Positions 1 to 10,866 of a DNA stretch of 64,000 nucleotides are shown here, piece after piece. Source of the stretch: Lichenostomus cassidix (taxonomy: Eukaryota; Chordata; Aves; Passeriformes; Meliphagidae); assembly GCA_008360975.2 (NCBI GenBank), contig CM039210.1, forward strand, positions 6,016,293 to 6,080,292, read 5' to 3'. The notes under the pieces are model-generated. The model saw only the letters and a program-made list of their open reading frames with translations, ran no database searches and had not been told where the DNA came from. The first letter of the stretch is position 1; each line of letters begins with the position of its first letter. The translations under genes were made by a program, and so were the position numbers.

Positions 1-652
1 ATTCCATTATAGTTAAGTCCAATTTGTTAGTTTAAAATAAGATTTATTAAGATTAAGTTTTATTCATTTTTAGTGATATTAATTTTAAGTTTTAAATTTG
101 TTAGTTTATATTACTATTCACAAAAGCTTTGCAGTTTTATCTTTCTTAGTTAAAGTCAAATAATAATATCTACTATTTTCAAATATTTCATCTCACCTTA
201 TAGAGCTATTTGCCAAAATAGTAACATGTTAAGACACTCTCCTTATTGATATTAATCAAAGCTTGTTTATAAAATGTTCTAAGAAAACCCTTCCACTTAG
301 CACCTGAGCTCTGGCCAAGCTTTGGTTCTAACTGGCTGGGAAACATGCCATGAGTCTCAAAGTGTTCTGCATCAAAATGTGATCAGATAATTTTCATTTA
401 CCAAATTGAGTTTATAAAAGCTAAACCTTCTTCCAGGTAAACTTGGAGTCCTTACCCGGGAAAGGTTCTCTAAGCTTTACCTGTGAAGCGAATGTTTTCA
501 GCAATGACAATTTCTAGACCATGGCAACATATCTAACTAGTGAAATTTCCTTAAGTAAATTTATAACAATTCTAATAATAAGAATTACTTATAGCAAAGC
601 AAATTAATCTGATAACAGACAACGTCTGTTCTCACAAGCGAAACGGGGGAAC
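1..652 (+). mobile_element. Internal 3' fragment of an alpharetrovirus-like ERV (truncated by window start)
   Basis: AT-rich sequence that matches, in inverted orientation, the interior of provirus R around 42400-42950: shared landmarks include a CCCGGG-centred stretch (455-465 here, 42457-42465 there) and the block describing a run of caaagctt/ttgtttataaa around 255-275. No coding frame survives. It ends in a purine-rich tract (about 638-652) directly before an LTR start, as expected for a polypurine tract. Orientation is therefore plus. The 5' part of the element lies outside the window. Confidence 0.6.
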
Positions 653-1007
653 TGTTGGAAAACGCAGTTTTCCAGCAAAACTCATGCTAACTGAGCAGGC
701 CTGAGCAAGGCTTTAGCATGGTCAGGCCTCAGTAAAATTCCAACAAGCTGCAGTGGTTTGTTTGCCTGAGAATGTTCTGTGGGAAGAATGTCATGAGAAA
801 GATTAGGGAGTCAGGAGTGTTATGAGAAAAGAATAAGGGAGTTAACAGGAGGATCCCTGAATGTGTGAGAAGCAGACTGCAGGTGTGTGTATCTATAATT
901 AGAAATATCTGTAACAGTATATAAGTCTCTCGTTTGGTGAAATAAAATGGAGCTTACTTTATATCTCATATTGAGAGTGCCGTGAGTTCCCTCTCGTCGT
1001 TTTCTCA
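653..1007 (+). mobile_element. Putative 3' LTR (family E)
   Basis: Begins TGTTGGAAAACG after a purine-rich tract and ends TTTTCTCA. It has a TATA-like GTATATAAG near 918 and an AATAAA near 941, the normal promoter and polyadenylation order of a plus-strand LTR. The last bases resemble the end of the provirus R LTR (CGTTTCTCAGCA on its own strand). The 5' flank is internal element, so no TSD can be tested and the right edge is by analogy only. Confidence 0.5.
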
Positions 1008-2400
1008 TTACTTTATGTTGTATAAACCTGAACTGTAGAACTGTGCACTGCAAGATGTAGATGTTAAAAGTTTACATAGCTTTAAAAAAGCAATGGGTAA
1101 ATTCAGAGAAGAATTATTGGGTAAGGACTATTGATACAGAGCTCTACATCTATCTTAGGAAATTCCTTAATTGTTTGAGATTGGGAAACATTCTGGAGAC
1201 TATTGCTATTTACTTGACCTGTTCTTATGCCCTTTCCCAAGGGTCTGTGATTGGCTCCTGCTGGGAACAAGTTCTATTCTTGATGGCCAGACCTAGTATT
1301 AGGTAGCTACTCTTAGGATGAGTAATTACTGAGACAAAAGTAGAATGATTCTTTTGGGAGGAACTCTGTAGGTCAGGTGTCTTGGTAAAATTTTGAAATA
1401 TAGCTACTCTGATAGTCTCTCTAAGCTTTAATTTAGGAAACAGATAAGTTTTATTTGTAAAGTATATGGATTAATTTTGGTTTTGCCCCTTAACCTGTCT
1501 GATGATTCTGTCTTGCAGAAAGCACCTCTACTGCTACATTACAGACCCAAAATGGACTTGCAGTAGGAGAGCTTTATTGTCCTAGACATTTGGGGTTTTT
1601 TGCAGAGACTGTCATCTGGCACCTTAGTGCAGCACTTAACTCTCATGTGACACAAACCAGCAGAATCATTTTGGAACACTGTAGTGCTTCTACAGCACTG
1701 AATATTTCTAGGGATGTGCTGCATGGATCTTTGGACTGAAATTTTTTTTTTTTTGTACAAATGAAATAAATCACAACTCAACAGGATTCTACAAGCACTG
1801 AGTTTACAGATAGTGAAAACACTGCAGAGTTCCATGGAGCTCAGCCTGATTCATCTATTTGTAGTCACCCAAAAATAACCTAAAATTGTGTGGGAGAAAT
1901 TTAAAATGTTGCTTTTAACACCAAATTACTACTTTTAATTTTTTTTTCTTTAAACTTTACAACTTGTTTCAGTATGTTTTTCTGAGGTGTTCTTGTTTTC
2001 TGTCATCTGCCCAATTATGTCAGCTTTAATCAAGCCATTCTATAGAGCATTGAACATACCTAATGATACAGTGACTGATAATATTTATTATGCTGCTGCA
2101 TTGAAAACTTCATAAAAGCCTAGAGATCCAATTGCTTCATTATTTTGCACAATGCTTATTCTTTATTATGTTTTAATATCTACACTTTGCGTGTTGTTTG
2201 GAAATGAGTTCACTTGATTTTTTAAAATATGCCTTAATATTTTGCCATGGCATAAATTACATCTGATCATAACAAATACTCATAAGTGCTGAACTTGTCA
2301 AATTGTTTTAAAGCAAATATGCCATAGAACTGTGGCTTGCAAAATTTAAATTTTACTTTAGGAAATATTTGCTATTTCACTAGCTTTTAAAACTATGGCT
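1008..2400. other. AT-rich single-copy DNA, no repeat recognised
   Basis: No second copy is present in the window and no transposon hallmark is visible. Apart from one short exon-like open frame (1519-1739) nothing functional can be supported. It is probably unique host intronic or intergenic sequence. Confidence 0.5.
1519..1739 (+). other. Exon-like open frame, unidentified
   Basis: A pyrimidine-rich stretch followed by TTGCAG (1513-1518) resembles a splice acceptor. Immediately downstream one frame stays open for about 73 codons to a TGA at 1737-1739, followed within 30 bases by an A-rich segment containing AAATAAA near 1765. The peptide contains GELYCPRHLGFF and a hydrophobic/polar mix that does not look like low complexity. 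I do not recognise the protein. It may be a terminal exon or a pseudo-exon of a host gene, or chance. Confidence 0.2.
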
Positions 2401-2406
2401 GTTGGG

Positions 2407-2655
2407 TGTTGCTGTTGAGCTGCTAGCAGAGAAAAGGACCCGGATTCTCAGCGTGGCAAGAAAAGAGAGTGTTATTATTTTGATTCCAACTTATATAGAC
2501 TTTTTAGAGGTCACCCAGAAACCTCCCCCTAGGCCTGATTGGCCAGGCCTGAACTGTCCAAATCTCGAGACACTGTTTTTAATAACATCCAAACTTTATC
2601 TTTGTTTATAAAACACAGGAGAAAATTCTCATGGGAAAGACCTGTGCTAGCCACA
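2407..2655 (-). mobile_element. Solo LTR, family D
   Basis: Short LTR with a perfect 6-bp TSD, GTTGGG at 2401-2406 and 2656-2661. It is the same family as 11637-11898 and 32571-32833. Shared blocks are the GCTAGC terminus, a CCAGGCCTGATTGGCCAGGCCTG-like core and the polyadenylation signal (read on the minus strand here). Six-base TSDs fit an alpha- or betaretroviral integrase. Divergence from the other two copies suggests this copy is older. Confidence 0.9.
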
Positions 2656-2661
2656 GTTGGG

Positions 2662-3036
2662 CATCTTTTGCTGATGTTGCACAAGTTTCCATTCACTAGC
2701 TAAAAATTCTTCAGTTAACTACAAACCAATTCTGTATGAAACTGTAGCTGTTTATGGCTCAATTGCTATTTATAATTGAGGTCAGATTAGATTACAGGAG
2801 CACTGTCTGGCCTTAACTGCTAATTTTGCTTGAGTCAAGCCCTGAGAGATGCAAACTACCACCTGTGTATGTGTGTCTGTGCACAGATGTGCAAGCACTT
2901 TAGAGAATCGACCTTCAGTAGTGCTTAGCAGTGTTGACTACACTGATTGAAAGGCTTTTTTAAATAACCAGCTTCATTAAAATGTTGCAGTAGTTTAAAA
3001 TTACTTCTGCAAGCTGTATGTTGCATAGCATTATAT
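2662..3036. other. Short AT-rich gap, nothing recognised
   Basis: Unique sequence between two solo LTRs; it contains a TGTGTATGTGTGT-type dinucleotide patch near 2862-2880 only. Confidence 0.5.
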
Positions 3037-3041
3037 ATAGC

Positions 3042-3687
3042 TGTCCCAGATTAGAGACAAATTCCTCTAGGTGGAGAGCACTCCGAACAAATGCCTCCCC
3101 CAAAAGCCAAGGGTTTTGGTACCCCCTCCTCCCCACTCACAACAGAATTTCTTAAATGAAAGTGAAAAAAACCAACCTATTTATTTAACAAAACACACAG
3201 AGTGCCCTGCAAGGCACAGGGGAAGGGGAAAACAGGGGAAAAGGAGTTATTAAACCTGATTTATGAAACCTGATTTAACAGGTGGTAAGCTTTAGTGTCC
3301 TTATCTCAGGTGTAGTTTCCCCTTTCCAGGGGCCCCTGGGGGCTGGGCGGAGTTGCTCCAGTGGCTCCCTGGAGGATGCTCGTCTGCCATCCTCTGGGGC
3401 TCCTTGGGTTTTCTTGGCAAGAAAGTGAATCAGAGAAAAGGGTCCAAAAAGGAAGATGATGAAGAGGCACCCCCAGGGAAAAAACCTCACAGCATCGAAA
3501 GCAGCCACCAGCCATTCCCAGGAATATCATCTTCCACTACCCCACTTCCCCCACAGAGAGGCTTGGGGAAGGGTTTTAAACAACCCGCTCTCCTCCCATT
3601 GGCTGAATGCAGTTAAAGCTGCAGGACCACATTTTCTGAGCATACAAACGATAGGGGAATACACAGAATTACCCTCACCCCAGGACA
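3042..3687 (-). mobile_element. Solo LTR, family F
   Basis: TG...CA element flanked by ATAGC (3037-3041 and 3688-3692). It aligns over its whole length with 46642-47284. The AAATAAATAG-type polyadenylation signal lies on the minus strand near 3178-3190, so the LTR is read right to left. Both copies carry open frames on both strands, but these differ between copies and are chance frames. Confidence 0.88.
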
Positions 3688-3876
3688 ATAGCACGGCTGG
3701 GAGTGTGTCTGACATGGGGTCTTAGGTAACTGAAAAGAAGATAAGCAGTATTATTGGCAGCTGGGGGCTGCCAATAATTTTTAACTCTGAGTTTTCCTGA
3801 CAGCTGAAAATGGCAGTTATATTAAACACTTTATTCTTTCATAAAATGTCAATGCCTAGGAAAATCAGTATGCCTG

Positions 3877-4788
3877 TGTCTTGGTTTGAAATGCAGGTGT
3901 CTGCTAAGAAAGGTGGAAACCTCCCTTAGAATAGAGAATGTGACCCTCCCCTTCCCTCCGAATTATTATAACTTTGGAATCAAGGCTTTCAGGCAAAAAT
4001 ATGGGAAAAGGAATAACAGTTCTTTACTAGTATCTATAACGAAGTAAACAAGCAACAAACAATAGTAGCAACAACAAACAAAACCCAGAAACCCAGTGGC
4101 AGCTTGCTCTGGGCTGCCAGACACCCTTACCTTTGGTGCAGTTACAGTCACAGCCAGCAGGGGTGCTGTTGAGCTCCCAGCCAGGCAGGGCAGGTGCAAT
4201 GACTCCCGCACAGCTGCAGGTGGCGCTGTGGCATGAGGTCAGCTCCTCGTCTCACGTGGGTAATGGCAGGTAGGCTGGACGGCAGGAAGGTGCACAGCAG
4301 GAAGCTCAGGGCAGCGAGCTGGAGTGGCAGGAATGGCTCACCTGGGCTAGCCAGCAAAGGTGACAGAAACTCAGCAGTTGTGGCAGAAGCCGCAGTGTGT
4401 TCCGACAGGCGGGAGTGGGGGCAGCAACAGCCGGGCTCCTATGCAGCAGCTGCAAGCGCAGCCAGGGAGACCCGCTCCGGGCAGGGAAAAGGGTCAGAAT
4501 CCTGTGCCCTTTCCCAAGCGAGAGCTCACCCAGCCAGGAGGAAAAAGCAGTGCAGAGCCGGACTTTACTGCGGTGGCAGTGAAAAGAAAGGCAGCAGCTT
4601 CCCTCTGTCCCCTCCAGTGCTCAGCGAGCAAGTGAAGTCCCCAACGGTCAGACCCCTCCTCCCCTTACCACACCCAGCCACAGCCTTTGTCTCTTACAAA
4701 AGAGTTAATGGCCTTGAATACCTGGTCATTGTGGCCTCCCAGTAACAGGGATGGAGAAAATTCCATCCACCCCCCCCAACCTTAAACA
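3877..4788 (-). mobile_element. Solo LTR, family A
   Basis: Inverted, diverged copy of the LTRs of the 12516-19586 provirus. It starts TGTCTTGGTTTGAA (the complement of the family end) and is flanked by a perfect 5-bp TSD, GCCTG (3872-3876 and 4789-4793). The GC-rich middle (4210-4680) gives long chance frames, one of 170 codons, that are not conserved in other copies. Confidence 0.92.
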
Positions 4789-4793
4789 GCCTG

Positions 4794-5156
4794 TTAGCAC
4801 TACCCTGCTTCTTCCAGCTGTGCTCCCCTATTTTGCAAGAAAGCATTGCTTAATGTTGCTTGATAATAGGAAGTTGATCTCATAAGAGGCTTATCCAAGT
4901 ATTCTAAATCCTACTGCCTCTTCTTGAGTTTTCCAAGCACCGCATTGCTCTGCGCATCTCCCATGCTCTTCTTAACTGAACTTTTCAGTTCTTCTTTTCC
5001 TGGTTCTGCTCATGCCAGAGGGAATCTCTAAGTTCACTTGTTTGTCTTAGGAAACGAGGGCCTTATTTTCATTTATGGCCATAGATAGTGAATGGTGAAG
5101 AAATAGAAAGAAATGCGAAGAGAAAGAAAAGGTCTACTGGACTATGGGAGCAGTCA
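4794..5156. other. Single-copy gap, nothing recognised
   Basis: No repeat partner in the window and no credible reading frame. It is the left flank of provirus B1. Confidence 0.5.
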
Positions 5157-5160
5157 AGAG

Positions 5161-6127
5161 TGATTTGCCCCAATTGAGCCCAGAGACACTTCAGAGACCA
5201 AGTCAGAGAAGTGGGTATTTGCTTTATTCGGTGCACCGGATGTGTGGGGAATTGTTTCTACCAAACACACATACCTCAGTACCCCAAAGATACAGTGTTA
5301 TAGGTAAAATCATGAATATTAATTAATTACATTCTTCAGGATAGGTGTGGTTATACTGATGCCTGATGGGTTTTTTGTCCTTTTTCCATTATACTTTTAC
5401 ACTCTTTTTATATATCCTTTTACCCTTCCCCATTCCTGTACTTTTTACTCCCTGTATCTCAACCCTATAACCCTTGTACCCTTGCCTTGCTCAGAATTCT
5501 TTGGGGAAGACAAAACATCCCCACAATCTCAAAAGCATGACGCACCAACCTTGAACAGAGCCCCATCACTGAGACACGTTTTTTGTAAACTAAGTAGTAA
5601 TCTTTTTTGGGGGGGCAATTTTAATAAGGGGGCAATTACTTCATTTGTTAGACTTCTCATTGGAGACTTTTAGATAAGTATGCTAATCTAGGCTGTCCAT
5701 AAATTGTATACGGGGGATATCGTGGGGGCTTGAGTCGTCGTGGTGCACCTGGAATCCTATTAAACCAAGGTAATACCTTTTTCCTATACTGCGTGTCTGT
5801 GTCTCAAATTTTTATCAGCATTTAAGGCATCAAATGGTGGTGAGCATTTCTCAGAAGTCATTAATATCATTAGCATGTGCACCACCTTCGTATATCCTGG
5901 TGGTATTTGGAGACCCCCAAAGCCCCCTCCAAGGTGACGGTCCTTCATGGGATGATTTAGCAGTTTCTGTGCTGGTTTCAAATGCATGCTTAGCTGATAA
6001 GCCATCAGGCCAGAGCTGTTACCTACAATTTGAATTTGAATTTAAGAGTTCAGCCTTCAGCCCTGGAAGCCACAGACAGGTGCCTGTGCTGGTGGAAGGA
6101 GGGCAAAAGCTCAGAGAATCTTTCTCA
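5161..6127 (-). repeat. 3' LTR of provirus B1 (with insertion)
   Basis: Pairs with 10867-11345. The outer edge TGATTTGCCCC follows AGAG and the inner edge ...CTTTCTCA abuts the polypurine tract. Without the nested 5357-5832 segment the length matches the 5' LTR. The two LTRs differ at several positions (for example in the first 25 bases), so the provirus is not very recent or has undergone exchange. Confidence 0.85.
5357..5832 (+). mobile_element. LTR of N type nested in the B1 3' LTR
   Basis: Starts TGATGCCTGATGGG and ends TTTAAGGCATCA, an inverted terminal pair also seen in the 3' LTR of provirus N (54190-54696, opposite strand). The 5' LTR of B1 lacks it. No convincing TSD is visible, and 12 extra bases (5833-5844) lie between the LTR end and the resumption of B1 LTR homology at CATTTCTCAG. 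Confidence 0.7.
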
Positions 6128-6146
6128 ATCCCCCCTTTTCTTTTGT
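6128..6146 (-). promoter_or_regulatory. Polypurine tract of B1
   Basis: On the minus strand an AAAAGAAAAGGGGGG-type tract lies directly before the LTR start TGAGAAAG. This is the plus-strand primer site of retroviral reverse transcription. The same tract is at 31582-31600 in B2. Confidence 0.8.
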
Positions 6147-6570
6147 AATTTGTAATTCTTTACAAATCTTGTATGTCATGAAAGTAAATACCTTTCTCTA
6201 TTTTATATCTAAGTTTATACTTTTGCCATTGAACATAAGCCTCGCAATTTCAAGTACATAATATCATACAACAACTACTATTGCAGACAGTAAATAACAA
6301 TGCAATAACACAAATAACTATTACATACATTTTTAAGTTAGGATTACCATAATTGCTACAGCTTGTATTTATAACTGTACATACTCTTTCTCTTTCAGCA
6401 TACAGCAAATCTATAGTTAATTTGTGAGATGCTCTTTATCTTCATTTGCTGTGTTTTTATGGCATCTGTAGTGGCATTCATTATGGTCTCTACAATGGTA
6501 GAAAGATTCTTCTTTAGTTTACTTACTTCAGGCCAGGGTATAAACTACCTGGCAAAACTGTGAAAATTGG
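6147..6570 (-). pseudogene. Env transmembrane-subunit remnant in B1
   Basis: Minus-strand translation, in two frames, gives a heptad-like stretch (complement of about 6425-6540, with Leu/Ile spacing typical of a fusion-protein coiled coil) followed by a hydrophobic anchor of about 24 residues (complement of 6254-6330) rich in Val, Ile, Leu and Cys and a very short tail. Position next to the polypurine tract and this order fit the C-terminal end of a retroviral Env. A frameshift separates the two parts and no surface subunit remains. Confidence 0.55.
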
Positions 6571-7080
6571 TGGGTTTATATATTAGTCTGAGTAAGCTTT
6601 GTTAGTTGAGGAACAACACTAATGTGGAGAGATACTGGTTGAGCAGTTATTTTGAAGAAAAAGAAGAAAGACAGAATCTATAGAAATTTTAAGAGGAATG
6701 TTAATTCTTTTGGCTTTCTTGGGCCTTCCATCCCCTAGCAGGTTTCTTTGGAGTCAGGGATGGGGAGAATTGGGCACTGCCTCTGCTGTGTGCATGGCTG
6801 GCTCCACTACAGGGCTGGGCTTGGAGCTCTGTGCAGCACTGCCTCTGCTGTGTCCATGACTGGACCTCACTGCAGGGCTGGGATGCTCTGGGGCTAAGGA
6901 GCAGTTCACTGTCTCACCAGGGCAAGGCCTTGACCTGTCCCTTCCCCACACACACCACACGCACAGGCATTTTGAAGTGTTGCAGAGACATTAATTTTTC
7001 CAGTTTTGGCAGCTCACATCATGGCTCCAGACAGTGATCAGGACCACTGATAGCTTTTCTTGCTTGTAAAATGGGGTACT
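6571..7080 (-). other. B-element 3' internal sequence, noncoding
   Basis: Shared with B2 (31990-32422) with several indels. GC-rich blocks alternate with AT-rich ones. No reading frame is conserved between the copies. It could be decayed env or untranslated element sequence; the boundary with the captured segment is not sharp. Confidence 0.5.
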
Positions 7081-10000
7081 TTTCTTCCGCACCTTGGTAG
7101 AATTTCTAGCAAACAGAGCAGAAAGGAAAGAGGAAAGCACAAAGGATAACTGACTAAGACTCTCATAGTGTTAGTTTTTTGCTTGTGATCCATTAGGCTA
7201 TCTTTTCTCGCCTTTTCAGTCTTTTGTTTTACTCTCCATAAATCTAGATTATCTTTCAATCTACAGAAAAAATATGCTCACAAATATTAGCCACTCACAT
7301 AAATCAACAGACGTTTAGGATCTTTTTATACGATTTTGCGAGCTTTTTCTAGGACCTCAAATGTGCTACTGAAAAATGGCACTTTTAACTGCTATTTTAA
7401 ATTTAAAATTATCTTTTAAATTGCAGAGCCCAAAGCCTGGCAGATTGGTCTATGACTTTCAGCGATTTTTCAAAGGCAGTATTTTCCTTTTGTGGGGCTT
7501 AGCATTCTTAAACATTGGACAAACAAATATGCATTTAACGGCAACAGTTATAAATACTTAGTAGAATAGCCAGCCATCCTTTTGAAACCTTTTCATTTTA
7601 AAAATAAAATTATTTTGTTATTGTTATATTTCAATTTCACAAATTTAGATTTAAGCTCATATAGCTTTCTTTTTTTTCCTGGCTTACTTAGCCCTTTGCA
7701 TCTGAAGCCATACTTGACATTACAATTATTACAAGGTTTTGCTAGGATAGCTGACTGTGGATAACACTGTTCTGGAAATACAAAACGCAAAACCATTTAA
7801 TGTGTTTCATTTTGGCGTTGCAGCTTTTAACCGATTTACTGTATATTATATTGTCCAATATTGTTCTTTTGTGTCCTCTTTGTCTGGAGTTTCACATTGG
7901 AGAGGAGTCTCTGGCTGTAGATCTCACAGTCATGAGGGAAGTCAGCAGTTCTTTTGCTTCTGTGGCTTGAGTGGTTCCTTGTCTCACACAGCTTTTTATC
8001 TGATGAGGACACACTGAAGGATGTTAAAACAAACTTGCACAGTGATAACACATGTTAGAGTGGGGAGAAGGATGAATTCTTGCCTCTTTCAACTCCCCAT
8101 TGGAAATTCTTATACAAATCAAGTTTTTAAGTGAGAAATTAAGATTTAATGAACTAATGTTTTACTCTTGCAGGTTAGCAAACTTTTTTTTCTTATAATT
8201 TCTTAAATGCATGTATTACTCTATATGCATATTTAGAATTAGTAAAAATATTCACTATTTTGTCTTGATATACTTTGCAGGATTTTACAAGCACTTACAG
8301 CTCTGCTGCTCAAGCTGACTATGTGAGAGGCAATGTTTCACTTCTTTTAACTTCCTTTCATTAATGATAGTGTATTTATCAAATTGTTACTCTTCTAGTA
8401 CTTTTGAAGACTCACTACTAAATACATTTTCTCCCCAGACCAGGGAGTGCCTCGCGAATCTTCCCTAGCTCAGGTCTGGAGATTTATCACCTGAATGCTG
8501 TGCAGTCATGGGGTTTTTCTTCAACTTCTTCAAGGAGGCTGAGTCAAACCCCTTGGTGGTTTTTTTTGTATGTTTTTTCTCTTAAATACTCTTGTTTTTA
8601 CTAAACAAGATTCACAGTACAATAACTGCGCTGGTCATCTACTCAGATGTTCTTTGAGTTAATAAATCTTTAGCTTGGTGTGAAACTTATGAGGTATAAT
8701 CCTATTGTCAGCATTTGGGCTTCATTTACCATCAGAGCTTTGGCTGCACAACTTTTGCAGACAGTGCGGCCAGCCTCTGGCTACATTCTGAGACAATGAA
8801 TAGCTGCCAGCCACTGGATCTGGCAACTTACAAAATTAGCATCAGGCCACTGTGTTTTCTAAAAGTGGCTGTCAAATTCTCAAAGCATGGGGAACAACAC
8901 TTTTTTTGCAAAAGTTACTTGCCATGACAACAAACCATACAGAGAAGACTGAACCCCCTTGAGGACTTGAATTAAGCACACATTGTCACGTTCTTGGCTG
9001 CTTGAACAGCCCGCACAGTGGCTCAGAGACACAGCTTGTCTCCACCTTCCCCTCAGCAGTTCTAAATTTTTTCCTCTGCAGCAGTTAATTTGCATTTTCT
9101 CTAAGGCAATTTGTCTGGCTGCTTGAAGGGTAAAGAATTTGAATTAAAAGCATTTGAGCAAACCTTTGTTCAAAAAAAATCTCAAAACAACAACTCAGAG
9201 TAACCCAGGCAGGAGATTTTAACTTTGAAATAGTTAATTACAAAATTTGGTATATCTTTTCTACAGACATTTTTGCTTTCAGTGTCTCTTTGGCATCACT
9301 TTTGCTTTTGCCTTTTTTATCCTTTCTTACATACATTTGCAGTATCTTTCTAACTAGTTTCTTCAGGGCTTATTCAGCCCTTCCTCCAGCCCCCACCTGC
9401 ACTACTCCTTGGAGGAGCTCATTGTCCCACAAAGTCATTCTGGTGAACTAGACAGAACTCTTAACAGACAATCCACATTTCTAAACATTCCCTCTGCAGT
9501 ATCCAAACGCAGCCCTTCCCCCTCCTAGTCTCTCAGCAGGCAAGGCCAGCAGCACCACAGGTGATCGGTGTGTCCCACCACCGCCCTGCCCCAGGGGCTG
9601 GCAGGGTCAGGGACTGCCTGGTGCTGAGCTCACAGCTGTCCCACAGCTCCAGCTCGGCTCCGCACCTCCCCACAGGCCCCCAGCCTGTGCATCCAGCCCC
9701 GCACCTCTGCGCTCGCTCCCGCCACTCCGAAAGGGGAGGATACAGGGAATTGCAGCTCGCCCTGGGTCAGCTGCCAAAATTTTAGGCAAGATGGGGGAGG
9801 GTCTTGAAATACTTCTCCTTTCTTCCTTCTTTTTCCTTCTTTTTCTTTCTTTCTTACTCTAGTTACTTGCAAGCTCTATCTACTACAACATTCTATACAA
9901 CCATATTTCAGCAGCTACACGCAGGAGTTTTAAAGAGGTACTTATTAGATTCAATTAGTTATTTTTATCTCGCGGGCGTCCCCGCATAAATTTATATGCT

Positions 10001-10155
10001 GGCAAAAATACAAATTAACACAGGTAAAATTTTGCACACACAGTACATGCACACACATTAAAAAATTTCAGAAGCACTCGAGCAAATAGACAATATCACT
10101 TCCTCTCACAGTTAATAGACGTGCACTAAGTTTAAGTTTCACAACTGTTTCCACA
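7081..10155 (-). other. Non-retroviral (captured?) segment of B1
   Basis: Occupies the place of gag-pol-env. The portion 7260-9170 is almost identical to 33472-35385 in B2, while B3 instead continues from the same leader into a normal gag. The segment has a CpG-richer block (about 9540-9780), a long pyrimidine tract (9816-9860), and long AT-rich stretches resembling a 3' untranslated region or intron. A splice-acceptor-like TCCTTCAG precedes (in minus orientation) an open stretch at about 8015-7840. I cannot name the donor gene. Confidence 0.6.
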
Positions 10156-10504
10156 CACAAAACACAGAATTTTAAAGGCAAAATCAAATAGAGCAATATT
10201 AGAAAGGTCTTGGGGTCTGAGTGTTTTCAATTCAGCAGCTAAAATCTTTCCCTTCAATAATATAATCAGCCCCCCGTCCAGATACTCCAAACCAACGGTT
10301 TATATGATTTATACTCATTCACTCTTTGCCACTCACTTTGCTTTTCTCTGGCCATTTCTGTCGCCAGAGAACGGAAACGCAGATAGAGCTCCGCTCTCGC
10401 TTCGTGTCGGAGACATGTCTCATTCATTCACACTCACACAGTAACAAAATAATGTCACAGTAACACAGTGACAAAATAATGACAGACAGAACAAAAATCA
10501 CAGT

Positions 10505-10625
10505 ATGGTGTAATACAGTGAGGTCCAGCCCCTTAAAGGTACCTTTCACTATAGCGGGGTCCAACCCTGGGGTCCAACCCTTTAAAAGTACCTTTTCTTG
10601 ACAGCGGGGTCCAACCCCTTGCCCG
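10505..10625 (-). repeat. Leader repeats of B1
   Basis: Three copies of GGGGTCCAACCC (plus-strand spelling) and one variant, separated by AAAGGTACCTTT-type short palindromes. Each unit can fold back on itself. The same arrangement is at 36645-36750 in B2 and, less regular, at 61070-61140 in B3. The location just downstream of the primer site suggests a packaging or dimerisation signal; this is inference. Confidence 0.6.
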
Positions 10626-10845
10626 GGACTAATTTCGGGAGACCCAGTCTCAACCCGCCCTCGGGGACTAGCACCCCGGACCTGCAGGCATTTATTTTAA
10701 AAGTAGCAAATACCTTAATTTGGTGCAGATGGTCCTTAGTCTACTCCCGCCGTGAGCCAAAGGACAGCTGAGCTCCCCCTGAAAATTCAGGGTCGCGACT
10801 GGGAAGTCTGCTTACCCCTGGATCCGGCAGCCGAGCAGAGTCAGG

Positions 10846-10863
10846 GTCCCATCTGGGGTGCCA
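10846..10863 (-). promoter_or_regulatory. Primer binding site of B1 (probably tRNA-Arg)
   Basis: On the minus strand TGGCACCCCAGATGGGAC lies three bases after the 5' LTR end. It begins with TGG, complementary to a tRNA CCA end. From memory the best match is the 3' end of a vertebrate tRNA-Arg (CCT anticodon). It is identical at 36975-36992. Confidence 0.75.
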
Positions 10864-10866
10864 GTT

